The translations under genes were made by a program, and so were the position numbers. DNA of 64,000 bases from Emticicia sp. CRIBPO (GTDB taxonomy: Bacteria > Bacteroidota > Bacteroidia > Cytophagales > Spirosomataceae): the NCBI RefSeq assembly GCF_009905725.1, contig NZ_JAAAKV010000009.1, positions 186,001 through 250,000 on the forward strand, given 5' to 3'. Positions 8,216 through 15,301 of the stretch are shown here, piece after piece. Position 1 is the stretch's first letter, and each line of letters begins with the position of its first letter. The notes beneath the pieces are model-generated. The model searched no databases, was not told the origin of the DNA, and saw nothing but the letters and a program-made list of their open reading frames with translations.

Positions 8216-9331
8216 TTAAACCAAAAAATCTTCAATCTCCTGCAATGGCAGCCCGAACGCATCGGCTACTCCTTTATAAACCACGGCTCCGTTGATCACG
8301 TTTAGCCCTCTTTTTAATTCTATATTATCATTACAGGCATTTTTCCATCCTTTGTTGGCCAGTTGTACCACATAAGGAAGTGTTGCATTGGTCAACGCCA
8401 CAGTCGATGTGTAAGGCACAGCACCCGGCATATTCGCCACACAGTAATGCACCACATCATCAATCACAAAAGTAGGATCTTCATGCGTAGTCGGCCTGCA
8501 GGTTTCGATACATCCTCCCTGATCTACCGCCACGTCTACAATCACCGTACCCGGCTTCATGATCTTCAGCATTTCTCTTGTCACCAGGTTCGGGGCTTTG
8601 GTTCCCGGAATCAGCACCGCTCCGATAATAAGATCCGCCTCTTTAATGGCTTCTCTGATGTTATAGGCGTTTGACATAATGGTGGTCACGTTTGCCGGCA
8701 TGATGTCAGACAAATACCTCAGACGAGGCAGACTTACATCCATGATCACAACCCTTGCTCCTAATCCCGCAGCCATTTTAGCGGCCTGGGTCCCTACAAC
8801 ACCCCCTCCGATGATCAGGACTTTACCAGCCGGAACACCCGGAACACCACCTAACAATACCCCTTTACCTTTCTGCGGCTTTTCCAGGTATTTAGCTCCT
8901 TCCTGGATGGCCATTCTGCCGGCTACTTCCGACATCGGCACTAATAAAGGAAGTGATTTATCATCCTTTTCCACTGTTTCGTAAGCCAGACAAACCGAAC
9001 CATTTTCAAGCATGGCGTTGGTCAGGGGCTCAGAGGAAGCAAAGTGAAAGTAAGTGAACAGCAGCTGATCTTTCTTAATAAGTTTATATTCCGGTTCAAC
9101 AGGTTCTTTAACCTTGACAATCATATCTGCAATCTCGTAAATCTCTTCAATGGTTGAAAGAATTACCGCTCCCGCCTCTATGTACTCAGCATCGTCAAAT
9201 CCGCTGTTGAAACCGGCATTTTGCTGAATATAAACTTTATGATTGTGTTTAAGTAACTCTAAGACACCGGCAGGTGTCAGAGCTACCCGATTCTCGTTAT
9301 TTTTTATTTCCTTTGGTACTCCAACGACCAT
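8216..9331 (-). CDS. ald: Alanine dehydrogenase
   Basis: NAD-dependent enzyme interconverting L-alanine and pyruvate plus ammonia. The 371-residue product starts MVVGVPKEIKNNENRVALTP, the family signature, with the substrate-binding lysine and histidine in VKVKEP and FTYFHFAS. The Rossmann fingerprint is IIGGGVVGTQAAKMA, followed by a conserved MDVSLPRLR segment. VDVAVDQGGC and MPGAVPYTSTVALTNATL complete the family pattern, with normal length. It is divergent from an Lrp/AsnC-type regulator 200 bases away, the usual arrangement for amino-acid-responsive control. Confidence 0.96.
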   Translation of the reverse strand: MVVGVPKEIKNNENRVALTPAGVLELLKHNHKVYIQQNAGFNSGFDDAEYIEAGAVILSTIEEIYEIADMIVKVKEPVEPEYKLIKKDQLLFTYFHFASSEPLTNAMLENGSVCLAYETVEKDDKSLPLLVPMSEVAGRMAIQEGAKYLEKPQKGKGVLLGGVPGVPAGKVLIIGGGVVGTQAAKMAAGLGARVVIMDVSLPRLRYLSDIMPANVTTIMSNAYNIREAIKEADLIIGAVLIPGTKAPNLVTREMLKIMKPGTVIVDVAVDQGGCIETCRPTTHEDPTFVIDDVVHYCVANMPGAVPYTSTVALTNATLPYVVQLANKGWKNACNDNIELKRGLNVINGAVVYKGVADAFGLPLQEIEDFLV

Positions 9332-9355
9332 ATGTATTTTATTGAGAAGTGTAAT

Positions 9356-9371
9356 TACGACCAGAGTCGTA
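9356..9371. promoter_or_regulatory. Candidate operator TACGAC-CAGA-GTCGTA upstream of ald
   Basis: A 6-4-6 inverted repeat within a pair of direct repeats AAGTGTAATT (9347-9356 and 9376-9385). It is downstream of the likely ald -7 element, so a bound regulator would block transcription. The adjacent Lrp-type protein is the natural candidate. Confidence 0.5.
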
Positions 9372-9392
9372 CTTAAAGTGTAATTGAGGCAA

Positions 9393-9400
9393 CAAAGTTA
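9393..9400 (-). promoter_or_regulatory. Candidate -7 element of ald
   Basis: TAACTTTG on the minus strand matches TAnnTTTG, 61 bases upstream of the ald ATG. No clear -33 element was found. Confidence 0.45.
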
Positions 9401-9531
9401 GCCACAAGCGAATATTTTTATACTATTTTTAAATAAATAAGAAAAAAATAAAAGAAATATAAAAATTAACAAAAAATATTTCGTTTATTAGAAATGATAT
9501 TCAATCAATAAAGATATTTTTTCTTATCACT

Positions 9532-9990
9532 ATGAAGATAGACGAAACAGACAAAAAAATACTGGGACTTCTTCAGCAAAATGCCCAATACACGTATAAG
9601 GAAATTGCCCAGAAAATCAACTTATCACTCACTCCTGTTCACGACAGAATCAAAAGACTTGAAAATGAAGGAGTAATAGAGCGATACGTCACTCTGCTGA
9701 ATAAAAAGAAGCTGGGCAAAAGTCTGACCGTCTATTGCCAGGTGACGCTGATCAGACAAACGAAAGAGGTATCTTCAGAATTCGACAAAGCCATATTGCT
9801 GCTCCCTGAAGTGATCGAATGCAATTTCGTATCCGGCAGTTTCGATTACCTCCTCAAACTCATCGTACCGGACATGGATGCCTACCACCAGTTTCACCAG
9901 CAGAAACTCTCCATCATAACCGGGGTATCCCTGATCAACAGCTTTTTTGTGATGTCGGAAGTGAAGAGTTCTTATGAGATTCCTTTGTAA
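9532..9990 (+). CDS. Lrp/AsnC-family transcriptional regulator
   Basis: A 152-residue regulator that starts KIDETDKKILGLLQQNAQ, the classic Lrp N-terminus. The helix-turn-helix follows (YTYKEIAQKINLSLTPVHDRIKRLENEGVI as two helices, about residues 20-50) and then a RAM ligand-binding/oligomerisation domain (about 65-145) with FDYLLKLIVPDMDAYHQF. Such proteins form octamers and sense amino acids. It is divergent from alanine dehydrogenase and probably controls it. The ligand cannot be read from the sequence. Confidence 0.93.
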   Translation: MKIDETDKKILGLLQQNAQYTYKEIAQKINLSLTPVHDRIKRLENEGVIERYVTLLNKKKLGKSLTVYCQVTLIRQTKEVSSEFDKAILLLPEVIECNFVSGSFDYLLKLIVPDMDAYHQFHQQKLSIITGVSLINSFFVMSEVKSSYEIPL

Positions 9991-10111
9991 CTTAGTAAGT
10001 AGCCACCAATCTTTTTTATCCGCTAAAGACGATAGTCGCATCAATCAAACCCTCTTAACACAGCAAATTCCTTCAAAAGAATTTCATTATTTAAATCCGG
10101 CATTATATAAT

Positions 10112-10129
10112 TGTGGTTTAAACACCACA
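10112..10129. promoter_or_regulatory. Inverted repeat abutting the DUF3800 start codon
   Basis: Arms TGTGGT and ACCACA with a 6-base centre end two bases before the ATG. It could be an operator or an RNA hairpin that covers the ribosome-binding site. Confidence 0.4.
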
Positions 10130-10131
10130 CA

Positions 10132-10881
10132 ATGAAATATTATCTTTTCTTAGATGAAAGCGGTGATCATGGACTTGATCAGATAGACGAGGGATTCCCC
10201 GTTTTTGTTTTATCCGGGGTTCTGTTTTCTCATGAAAGTTACCTCAGTTTCAAGAAGGAATTCGATTCCTTAATTAAGAATTTCTGGAACGACAAGAAAG
10301 TCCTTCTGCATTCCAGAGAACTCCGGAGATGCGAAAAGGAGTTTTCGATTTTACTAAACCTTGAAACGAAAAATAAGTTTTATCAACAGCTGAATTCTCT
10401 TATCAGGGAGTCTGACTATACGATTATCTCTGCCGGGATCAACAAAAAGGCTTATATCAATGAATATGGAAGACTAGCCTCTGATCCCTATGAAATCGCT
10501 CTTTCTTTTGTGATAGAAAGGACAATATTCAAACTCGACAGTATCATGACAGATACTGATAAAAACCTGGAGATCATCATTGAAAAAAGAGGAAAACTGG
10601 AGGACAAGAAACTGGAAGCCCATTTTAATAAATTAATCGCTCATGGCACTGCCTACGTAAAAAGTTCGAGGTTACATTATTACAAGATGAGAATCCACTT
10701 CAGATCTAAACAGGATTATATAAAAGGCCTTCAGCTTTCTGACTTAATCGCATATCCGATAGCAAGATATATATTGGATCAGGACAGGGCTAATCCTGCA
10801 TTCGACATTCTGAAATCAAAAATATACTCGAGCAGCTCAGGAAATTACTGGTACGGATTAAAAATATTCCCTAAAAAGTAA
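10132..10881 (+). CDS. DUF3800 domain protein
   Basis: Starts MKYYLFLDESGDHG, the DUF3800 signature in which Asp and Glu of the LDESGD motif resemble RNase H-fold active-site acids. A later LQLSDLIAYPIARY segment is the conserved C-terminal part of the domain. The family is often found in accessory and defence-related neighbourhoods but its activity is not established. I use the ATG at 10132; a TTG at 10111 would add seven residues, but those codons fall inside an inverted repeat (TGTGGT-N6-ACCACA, 10112-10129) that ends two bases before the ATG. This single gene has no obvious partner and is followed by an imperfect hairpin at about 10881-10913. Confidence 0.82.
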   Translation: MKYYLFLDESGDHGLDQIDEGFPVFVLSGVLFSHESYLSFKKEFDSLIKNFWNDKKVLLHSRELRRCEKEFSILLNLETKNKFYQQLNSLIRESDYTIISAGINKKAYINEYGRLASDPYEIALSFVIERTIFKLDSIMTDTDKNLEIIIEKRGKLEDKKLEAHFNKLIAHGTAYVKSSRLHYYKMRIHFRSKQDYIKGLQLSDLIAYPIARYILDQDRANPAFDILKSKIYSSSSGNYWYGLKIFPKK

Positions 10882-11093
10882 AAGAGTCAAAAGACATAAT
10901 CCTTTGACCCTTTATACCGACCGAGGACACCCCAATCCGACACAAATATACAAATAATAAATCATCATTCAAAAATCAGTAACGAAAGCTATTTTTCTTA
11001 GCAAACAGATTATGAAAATATATAACTACAAATTCTGTAACTCATACAACCATTCCTTAACTTTTCTGCACTTTGTATAAAACCACCTGATAA

Positions 11094-11606
11094 ATGAGCG
11101 AAACCGAACTGATAGACGGTTGCAGGAAACATGATCCGAAATTTCAGCGGCAACTATACGACCGCTACAAAAACGCTATGTACAGTCTCGCTTACAGATT
11201 AGTCGGAGATTTTGAAGATGCTCAGGATGTTTTGCAGGAGGCTTTTATTGAGGTTTTCAGAAATCTCGACAGTTTTAAAGGAGAATCAACCCTGGGGGCC
11301 TGGATAAAGACCATCCTGACCCGCAAAGCCATCAAAAAGTTCAGAAGCAGGATCCGGTTTGAAAAATATGAGGACCTCCCTGAAAACACCCTGATAGAAT
11401 GGGAAACCGGCATGGATGTGGAGATGCTTGAAAAAGCATTGCTCAGCCTACCGGAGGGATTCAGGACCGTGCTGGTTTTGTATGAAATAGAAGGATACAA
11501 ACATACTGAGATTGCTAGAATGCTCGAAATATCAGAGGGAACATCCAAATCACAGCTGTTTTACGCAAAGAAAAAATTAAAGGAGTTAATCGGGCAATTG
11601 AGATGA
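11094..11606 (+). CDS. ECF-type RNA polymerase sigma factor
   Basis: A 170-residue sigma-70 family ECF factor. Region 2 holds KNAMYSLAYRLVGDFEDAQD and VLQEAFIEVFRNLDSF, the canonical -10 recognition helix. Region 4 holds LPEGFRTVLVLYEIEGYKH with the helix-turn-helix HTEIARMLEISEGTSKSQLF. It binds core polymerase and directs it to a dedicated regulon. The downstream gene overlaps its stop by four bases (ATGA) and encodes a single-pass membrane protein, as expected of an anti-sigma factor. It heads an operon running to about 15.2 kb. Confidence 0.95.
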   Translation: MSETELIDGCRKHDPKFQRQLYDRYKNAMYSLAYRLVGDFEDAQDVLQEAFIEVFRNLDSFKGESTLGAWIKTILTRKAIKKFRSRIRFEKYEDLPENTLIEWETGMDVEMLEKALLSLPEGFRTVLVLYEIEGYKHTEIARMLEISEGTSKSQLFYAKKKLKELIGQLR

Positions 11607-12163
11607 AAAAGAAAGACAACACAGACGCTCTCAAAAACCTTCCGGCACACACACCTCCGGAAACGGTTTGGCTGGCGATAGAAAAGACGATTTCAGAAGA
11701 CCGGAATCTGAACAGGCAACTCAAAAAGTTAAAAGAATATACTCCGGAAGAAAACGCCTGGACGAGTATTGAATCCGGATTAAAAACCAAACGTTTTACG
11801 GTTTCGATTCTCTACAAATGGGCTATAGCTGCTTCAGTGGCCGTTTTCTTACTGGCGGGAGGATGGTTATTCAGCCTCAGAAATCAACAAAAGGGCAACC
11901 TGGAGGCTGTTATTGAAAATTATCACAGCGACACGGACGATGCCTTCAGTACACTGGAAGCCTTTTGTGTGAATCAGAACATCGTTTGCTCCGAACCCCG
12001 GTTTACTTCCCTGAAATCTGAGTATGAACGATTGAAAAAAGAAGAACTGGAAGTAAGGGAAAAAGCTGGAGAGTTTAAGTCGGAAACAGACCTGTTAAGA
12101 AAACTCAACGGCATAGAAGAGAAAAAAACGGACGTTTTAAATCAAATGGCTAACTTAATCTGA
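11603..12163 (+). CDS. Probable anti-sigma factor, single-pass membrane protein
   Basis: A 186-residue protein with one transmembrane helix (about residues 73-92, WAIAASVAVFLLAGGWLF). The cytoplasmic N-terminal part carries an internal repeat (HTPPETVWLAIE and YTPEENAWTSIE) and the C-terminal part is a charged helical region rich in Lys/Glu. Its ATG overlaps the sigma-factor stop. Position and topology indicate an anti-sigma factor, but I see no clear ZAS (HxxxCxxC) motif, so the family is not certain. Confidence 0.68.
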   Translation: MKKKDNTDALKNLPAHTPPETVWLAIEKTISEDRNLNRQLKKLKEYTPEENAWTSIESGLKTKRFTVSILYKWAIAASVAVFLLAGGWLFSLRNQQKGNLEAVIENYHSDTDDAFSTLEAFCVNQNIVCSEPRFTSLKSEYERLKKEELEVREKAGEFKSETDLLRKLNGIEEKKTDVLNQMANLI

Positions 12164-12165
12164 TC

Positions 12166-13029
12166 ATGAAAAGCATCTTTTGTTTTATGCTGTTTTTGCT
12201 GGGGATGACGGGCCTTCACGCACAAACCACCCTGCAGGTGGTCACTAAATCCATACAAAATAAAATAAATGCAGACGGATTGAAGAAATTCAGTCTCCTG
12301 GCCGAAGGGGCCGACATAGAGCTATCGGGCTGGAATGAAAAAGAAATTAAAATCACTATTCAGCTGATCACTAAAAACAGTTCAAAAGAAACTGCGGTAG
12401 AAGATCTCAAAGCCATGAAAGTGGTGCAGGAAAAAATCGGGAACACCTACTTCATCAGGAATTACCTCGCAATACAGAAAGGCGACAGTAAACCCACATC
12501 GAATTTTAAGGCAAAATATATCATTTATCTGCCCAAAGATTTATTGCTATCGGTCACCAACAGCTTCGGAGATATCAGAATCAAAGGCATTGATGCAAAT
12601 ATACAGCTCAACACTAAATTTTGTAAGACAGAAATTGCGGCGAGCCACAGCAGCCTTGACCTGGACATGTATTTCGGAGAAATGGATATTCAAAGCCAGC
12701 TCAGGGAAGTCAAAATAAAAGGCGATCATGCCAGGATCATCATGGGTGTTCATCCCGGCTCGCTGGAAGCCAGGCTTACTTCAGGGTATTTCTATTGTGA
12801 ACCTGCGGCCAGCAACCAGTCTTTCCGGATCATCACAGACAAAGGAGAAGTGAAACTGAAACCACAAAACCTGGGTTCGTTTGGCTATATCGTTAGCTCA
12901 GAACACTCTGACCTGAATCTTCCGGAAAACTTCAAAGCAGATAAGAAAAAGAAGAATTACAATATCAATCCGGACAAAACCTCCAAGATCATTATCAACA
13001 TCAATTACGGAATCCTTAACATACAATAA
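12166..13029 (+). CDS. Exported beta-rich protein, DUF4097-like
   Basis: A 287-residue protein with signal peptide MKSIFCFMLFLLGMTGLHAQ. The mature part is a series of short beta repeats (SVTNSFGDIRIKGIDANIQL, then SSLDLDMYFGEMDI, then GEVKLKPQNLGSF), like the putative-adhesin/DUF4097 right-handed beta fold found in sigma/anti-sigma operons. It starts three bases after the anti-sigma stop and is followed two bases later by the next gene, so translation is probably coupled. The function is unknown; it is possibly a periplasmic or surface sensor that feeds the anti-sigma factor. Confidence 0.65.
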   Translation: MKSIFCFMLFLLGMTGLHAQTTLQVVTKSIQNKINADGLKKFSLLAEGADIELSGWNEKEIKITIQLITKNSSKETAVEDLKAMKVVQEKIGNTYFIRNYLAIQKGDSKPTSNFKAKYIIYLPKDLLLSVTNSFGDIRIKGIDANIQLNTKFCKTEIAASHSSLDLDMYFGEMDIQSQLREVKIKGDHARIIMGVHPGSLEARLTSGYFYCEPAASNQSFRIITDKGEVKLKPQNLGSFGYIVSSEHSDLNLPENFKADKKKKNYNINPDKTSKIIININYGILNIQ

Positions 13030-13031
13030 TT

Positions 13032-14342
13032 ATGAAAATATTACTTACTTTCCTCCTGTTTATACAACTCACAGCCACTGCCCAGGATTCCACCTCTATC
13101 AGTTTTAGCACAGAAGCAGTGCAAGAGTTCAAAAAGCAGAATCTGATGGATGAATATGACAGAGCGTTTGGAGGAAATCGCAGAGTAAATAACAGGATAA
13201 AAGTTGGTCTTGTGGATATAGCATATGAGAGATTTCCCGCAAATCTGCCTTATCTTTCAATTGAGCAAAAAATCGGCAAGAAATTTTCTGCGATGCTGGG
13301 CTCTATCATGGTCAACAGAAATCACACGGCATTTCCCATAGGTGATTTGTTCAAGAACGGATTTTCTGTAGAATTCTCTTATGATGCAAATCTGAGGTAT
13401 TACTTCAAATCAAATGAAAAACTATCAGGAGATTACCTCAGCCTTGAATTCAAAGTACTTACCAGGGATTTCCTGAGTGATGGCCTTATTCAGCATCGAA
13501 ACTACCGCTCCTACATCGGTCGACATCAGACCTCTGTCAATTTAGGAAAGCAATTCGGGTCCATTCTGGATATAGGGTTTCAGGCTGGCCTGAAAAATGT
13601 ACTTAAAACAAAGGTTACAGAAGAGGGTTTTACCTATACACACAAAAAAGAAAACATTCAGTTTATTCCATTTATAGGTACTTATTCCAGGATTGGCATC
13701 GGAGCTAATTTCCCCCGCACAAAAAAAGGAAAAGCCGAAAGTTGTGATTTTTTAAACTGTTACAATGAGTTCAATAACCTTTTTAAGATCAATCTGTCCA
13801 ATTCGCTTTACCTCGATCCGTATTATGGCACCGTAAAATTTGACCTGGCTTACGAAAAGAAACTTGGACCGCTACCATTATCATTGGAAGCAAATCTGGT
13901 TGCATCGGCTTTTTCAGAAAAAAAATTCAAAGCTACCGGCAATTACGAAGATTCCGAAGAATTCAAAGGTAAATTTTTCACTTTTTATCCTGAGGAAGAA
14001 CGAAAAAACTACCTCCAGCTGACATCCTCTTTACACTTGAAATACTATTTTCTACAAAACAGATCCATTTTAAAAGGTAAATCTGTAAGTAATCTTTCTG
14101 GAGAGTATTTCGGTGCCTTTTATACTTACAAAATGGGTGGAGAAAACATTTATACAGACTACAGTCCTTACGAGAGATTTTTAAAGGATGCCTTAAAGTC
14201 TAAATCGGGGCTTATGCTGGGCATTCAGAAAAAGATTCTTAAAAATTATTTTTATGACTTCGGTCTGAAATATGACCTAACGAGTAAAGGCTCTGTGTTT
14301 TATAAACTCAGCCAGGAAATCAAGTTTGGTTACGCTTTTTGA
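13032..14342 (+). CDS. Hypothetical exported protein, probable outer-membrane beta-barrel
   Basis: A 436-residue protein with signal peptide MKILLTFLLFIQLTATAQ. The mature part has many amphipathic strands ending in aromatic residues (LRYYFKSNEKL, LHLKYYFLQNRS) and ends in GYAF, a typical terminal barrel strand with C-terminal Phe. I recognise no specific family. It belongs to the sigma-factor operon, two bases after the preceding stop, so it may be the regulon's envelope component. It could also be a periplasmic beta protein; the barrel call is inference from strand pattern and the C-terminal Phe. Confidence 0.6.
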   Translation: MKILLTFLLFIQLTATAQDSTSISFSTEAVQEFKKQNLMDEYDRAFGGNRRVNNRIKVGLVDIAYERFPANLPYLSIEQKIGKKFSAMLGSIMVNRNHTAFPIGDLFKNGFSVEFSYDANLRYYFKSNEKLSGDYLSLEFKVLTRDFLSDGLIQHRNYRSYIGRHQTSVNLGKQFGSILDIGFQAGLKNVLKTKVTEEGFTYTHKKENIQFIPFIGTYSRIGIGANFPRTKKGKAESCDFLNCYNEFNNLFKINLSNSLYLDPYYGTVKFDLAYEKKLGPLPLSLEANLVASAFSEKKFKATGNYEDSEEFKGKFFTFYPEEERKNYLQLTSSLHLKYYFLQNRSILKGKSVSNLSGEYFGAFYTYKMGGENIYTDYSPYERFLKDALKSKSGLMLGIQKKILKNYFYDFGLKYDLTSKGSVFYKLSQEIKFGYAF

Positions 14343-14366
14343 AATAACCTCCAAACTTACACCATC

Positions 14367-15164
14367 ATGTCAACCATAAAAAGATTCATCAAACAGAATA
14401 CCCATAATCCTGTATTCAAAGCCCTGGCGGGCTTCGGAATCTCTATCAACAGACTGTATGAAAACCGGAATCATGACATCATGAGCAATGGAGAATGGAC
14501 CGTACTGAAGAAAATAGCACAGATCCACCCCGCAGTAATTATCGACGGCGGAGCCAATAACGGGGAGTATTCCCTAGCGATTAACGACCTTGCTCCTGAA
14601 TGTAAAGTGTACGCTTTTGAGCCTGTCGAAATCACTTATCAAAAACTTTTCAGTGTGATAAAAGACAGGCAGAATATTTACCCTGTCAACAAAGGACTTT
14701 ATAAAGAGAATTGCGGAAAAGAAATCAACATCTATCCTTCTTATGCCCATTCATCCCTGTATGTGGTAAAGGGGGTCTCCTATATTGCTCAACAAAAAAC
14801 GACCATACAGCTTGTCTCCGGGGATAGTTTTCTGACTGATCACAACATCGAAAAAGTCGATCTGCTCAAAATTGACATTGAAGGGGCTGAATATGATGCA
14901 TTGCTCGGTTTTAAACAAAGTATCGCGTCCGGAAAAATAAAGGCTATCCAGTTTGAATACGGATACATCAACATCTCAACCCGGAAACTTCTGATTGATT
15001 TCTACGAATTCCTGGAGTCTCATGGCTACATCCTGGGTAAAATCTATCCCAAATCTGTAGAATTCAGAAAATACGAATTGATCCACGAAGACTTCATCGG
15101 GCCGAACTTCATCGCTGTCAGAAAATCAGAAAAAAACCTGATTAAACTCCTGCAAAAACCCTGA
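14367..15164 (+). CDS. FkbM-family SAM-dependent methyltransferase
   Basis: A 265-residue cytoplasmic methyltransferase. The SAM-binding glycine motif is IIDGGANNGEYSLA and the acidic loop follows at YAFEPVE. The FkbM hallmark VDLLKIDIEGAEYDALLGF is present, then a C-terminal strand region. The family O-methylates sugars, polyketides and other small molecules; the acceptor is unknown here. It is 24 bases after the probable barrel gene and precedes a strong terminator, so it is the last gene of the ECF-sigma operon. Confidence 0.88.
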   Translation: MSTIKRFIKQNTHNPVFKALAGFGISINRLYENRNHDIMSNGEWTVLKKIAQIHPAVIIDGGANNGEYSLAINDLAPECKVYAFEPVEITYQKLFSVIKDRQNIYPVNKGLYKENCGKEINIYPSYAHSSLYVVKGVSYIAQQKTTIQLVSGDSFLTDHNIEKVDLLKIDIEGAEYDALLGFKQSIASGKIKAIQFEYGYINISTRKLLIDFYEFLESHGYILGKIYPKSVEFRKYELIHEDFIGPNFIAVRKSEKNLIKLLQKP

Positions 15165-15169
15165 AACAA

Positions 15170-15204
15170 AAAAGGGAGAATGAAACCAATCCATTCTCCC
15201 TTTT
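15170..15204 (+). terminator. Intrinsic terminator of the ECF-sigma operon
   Basis: A 13-bp stem (AAAAGGGAGAATG with CATTCTCCCTTTT) and a 9-base loop, six bases after the methyltransferase stop and ending in T. Its sequence also reads as a terminator on the other strand. Confidence 0.82.
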
Positions 15205-15301
15205 ACACTCAGAAAAATCATATAATCAAAAGAAAAGCCTGAAATGTGATTTCAGTTTCGCGGTCATTCTTTTTCCATTTTCCTTCGACCCTTTCTCCTT
15301 C

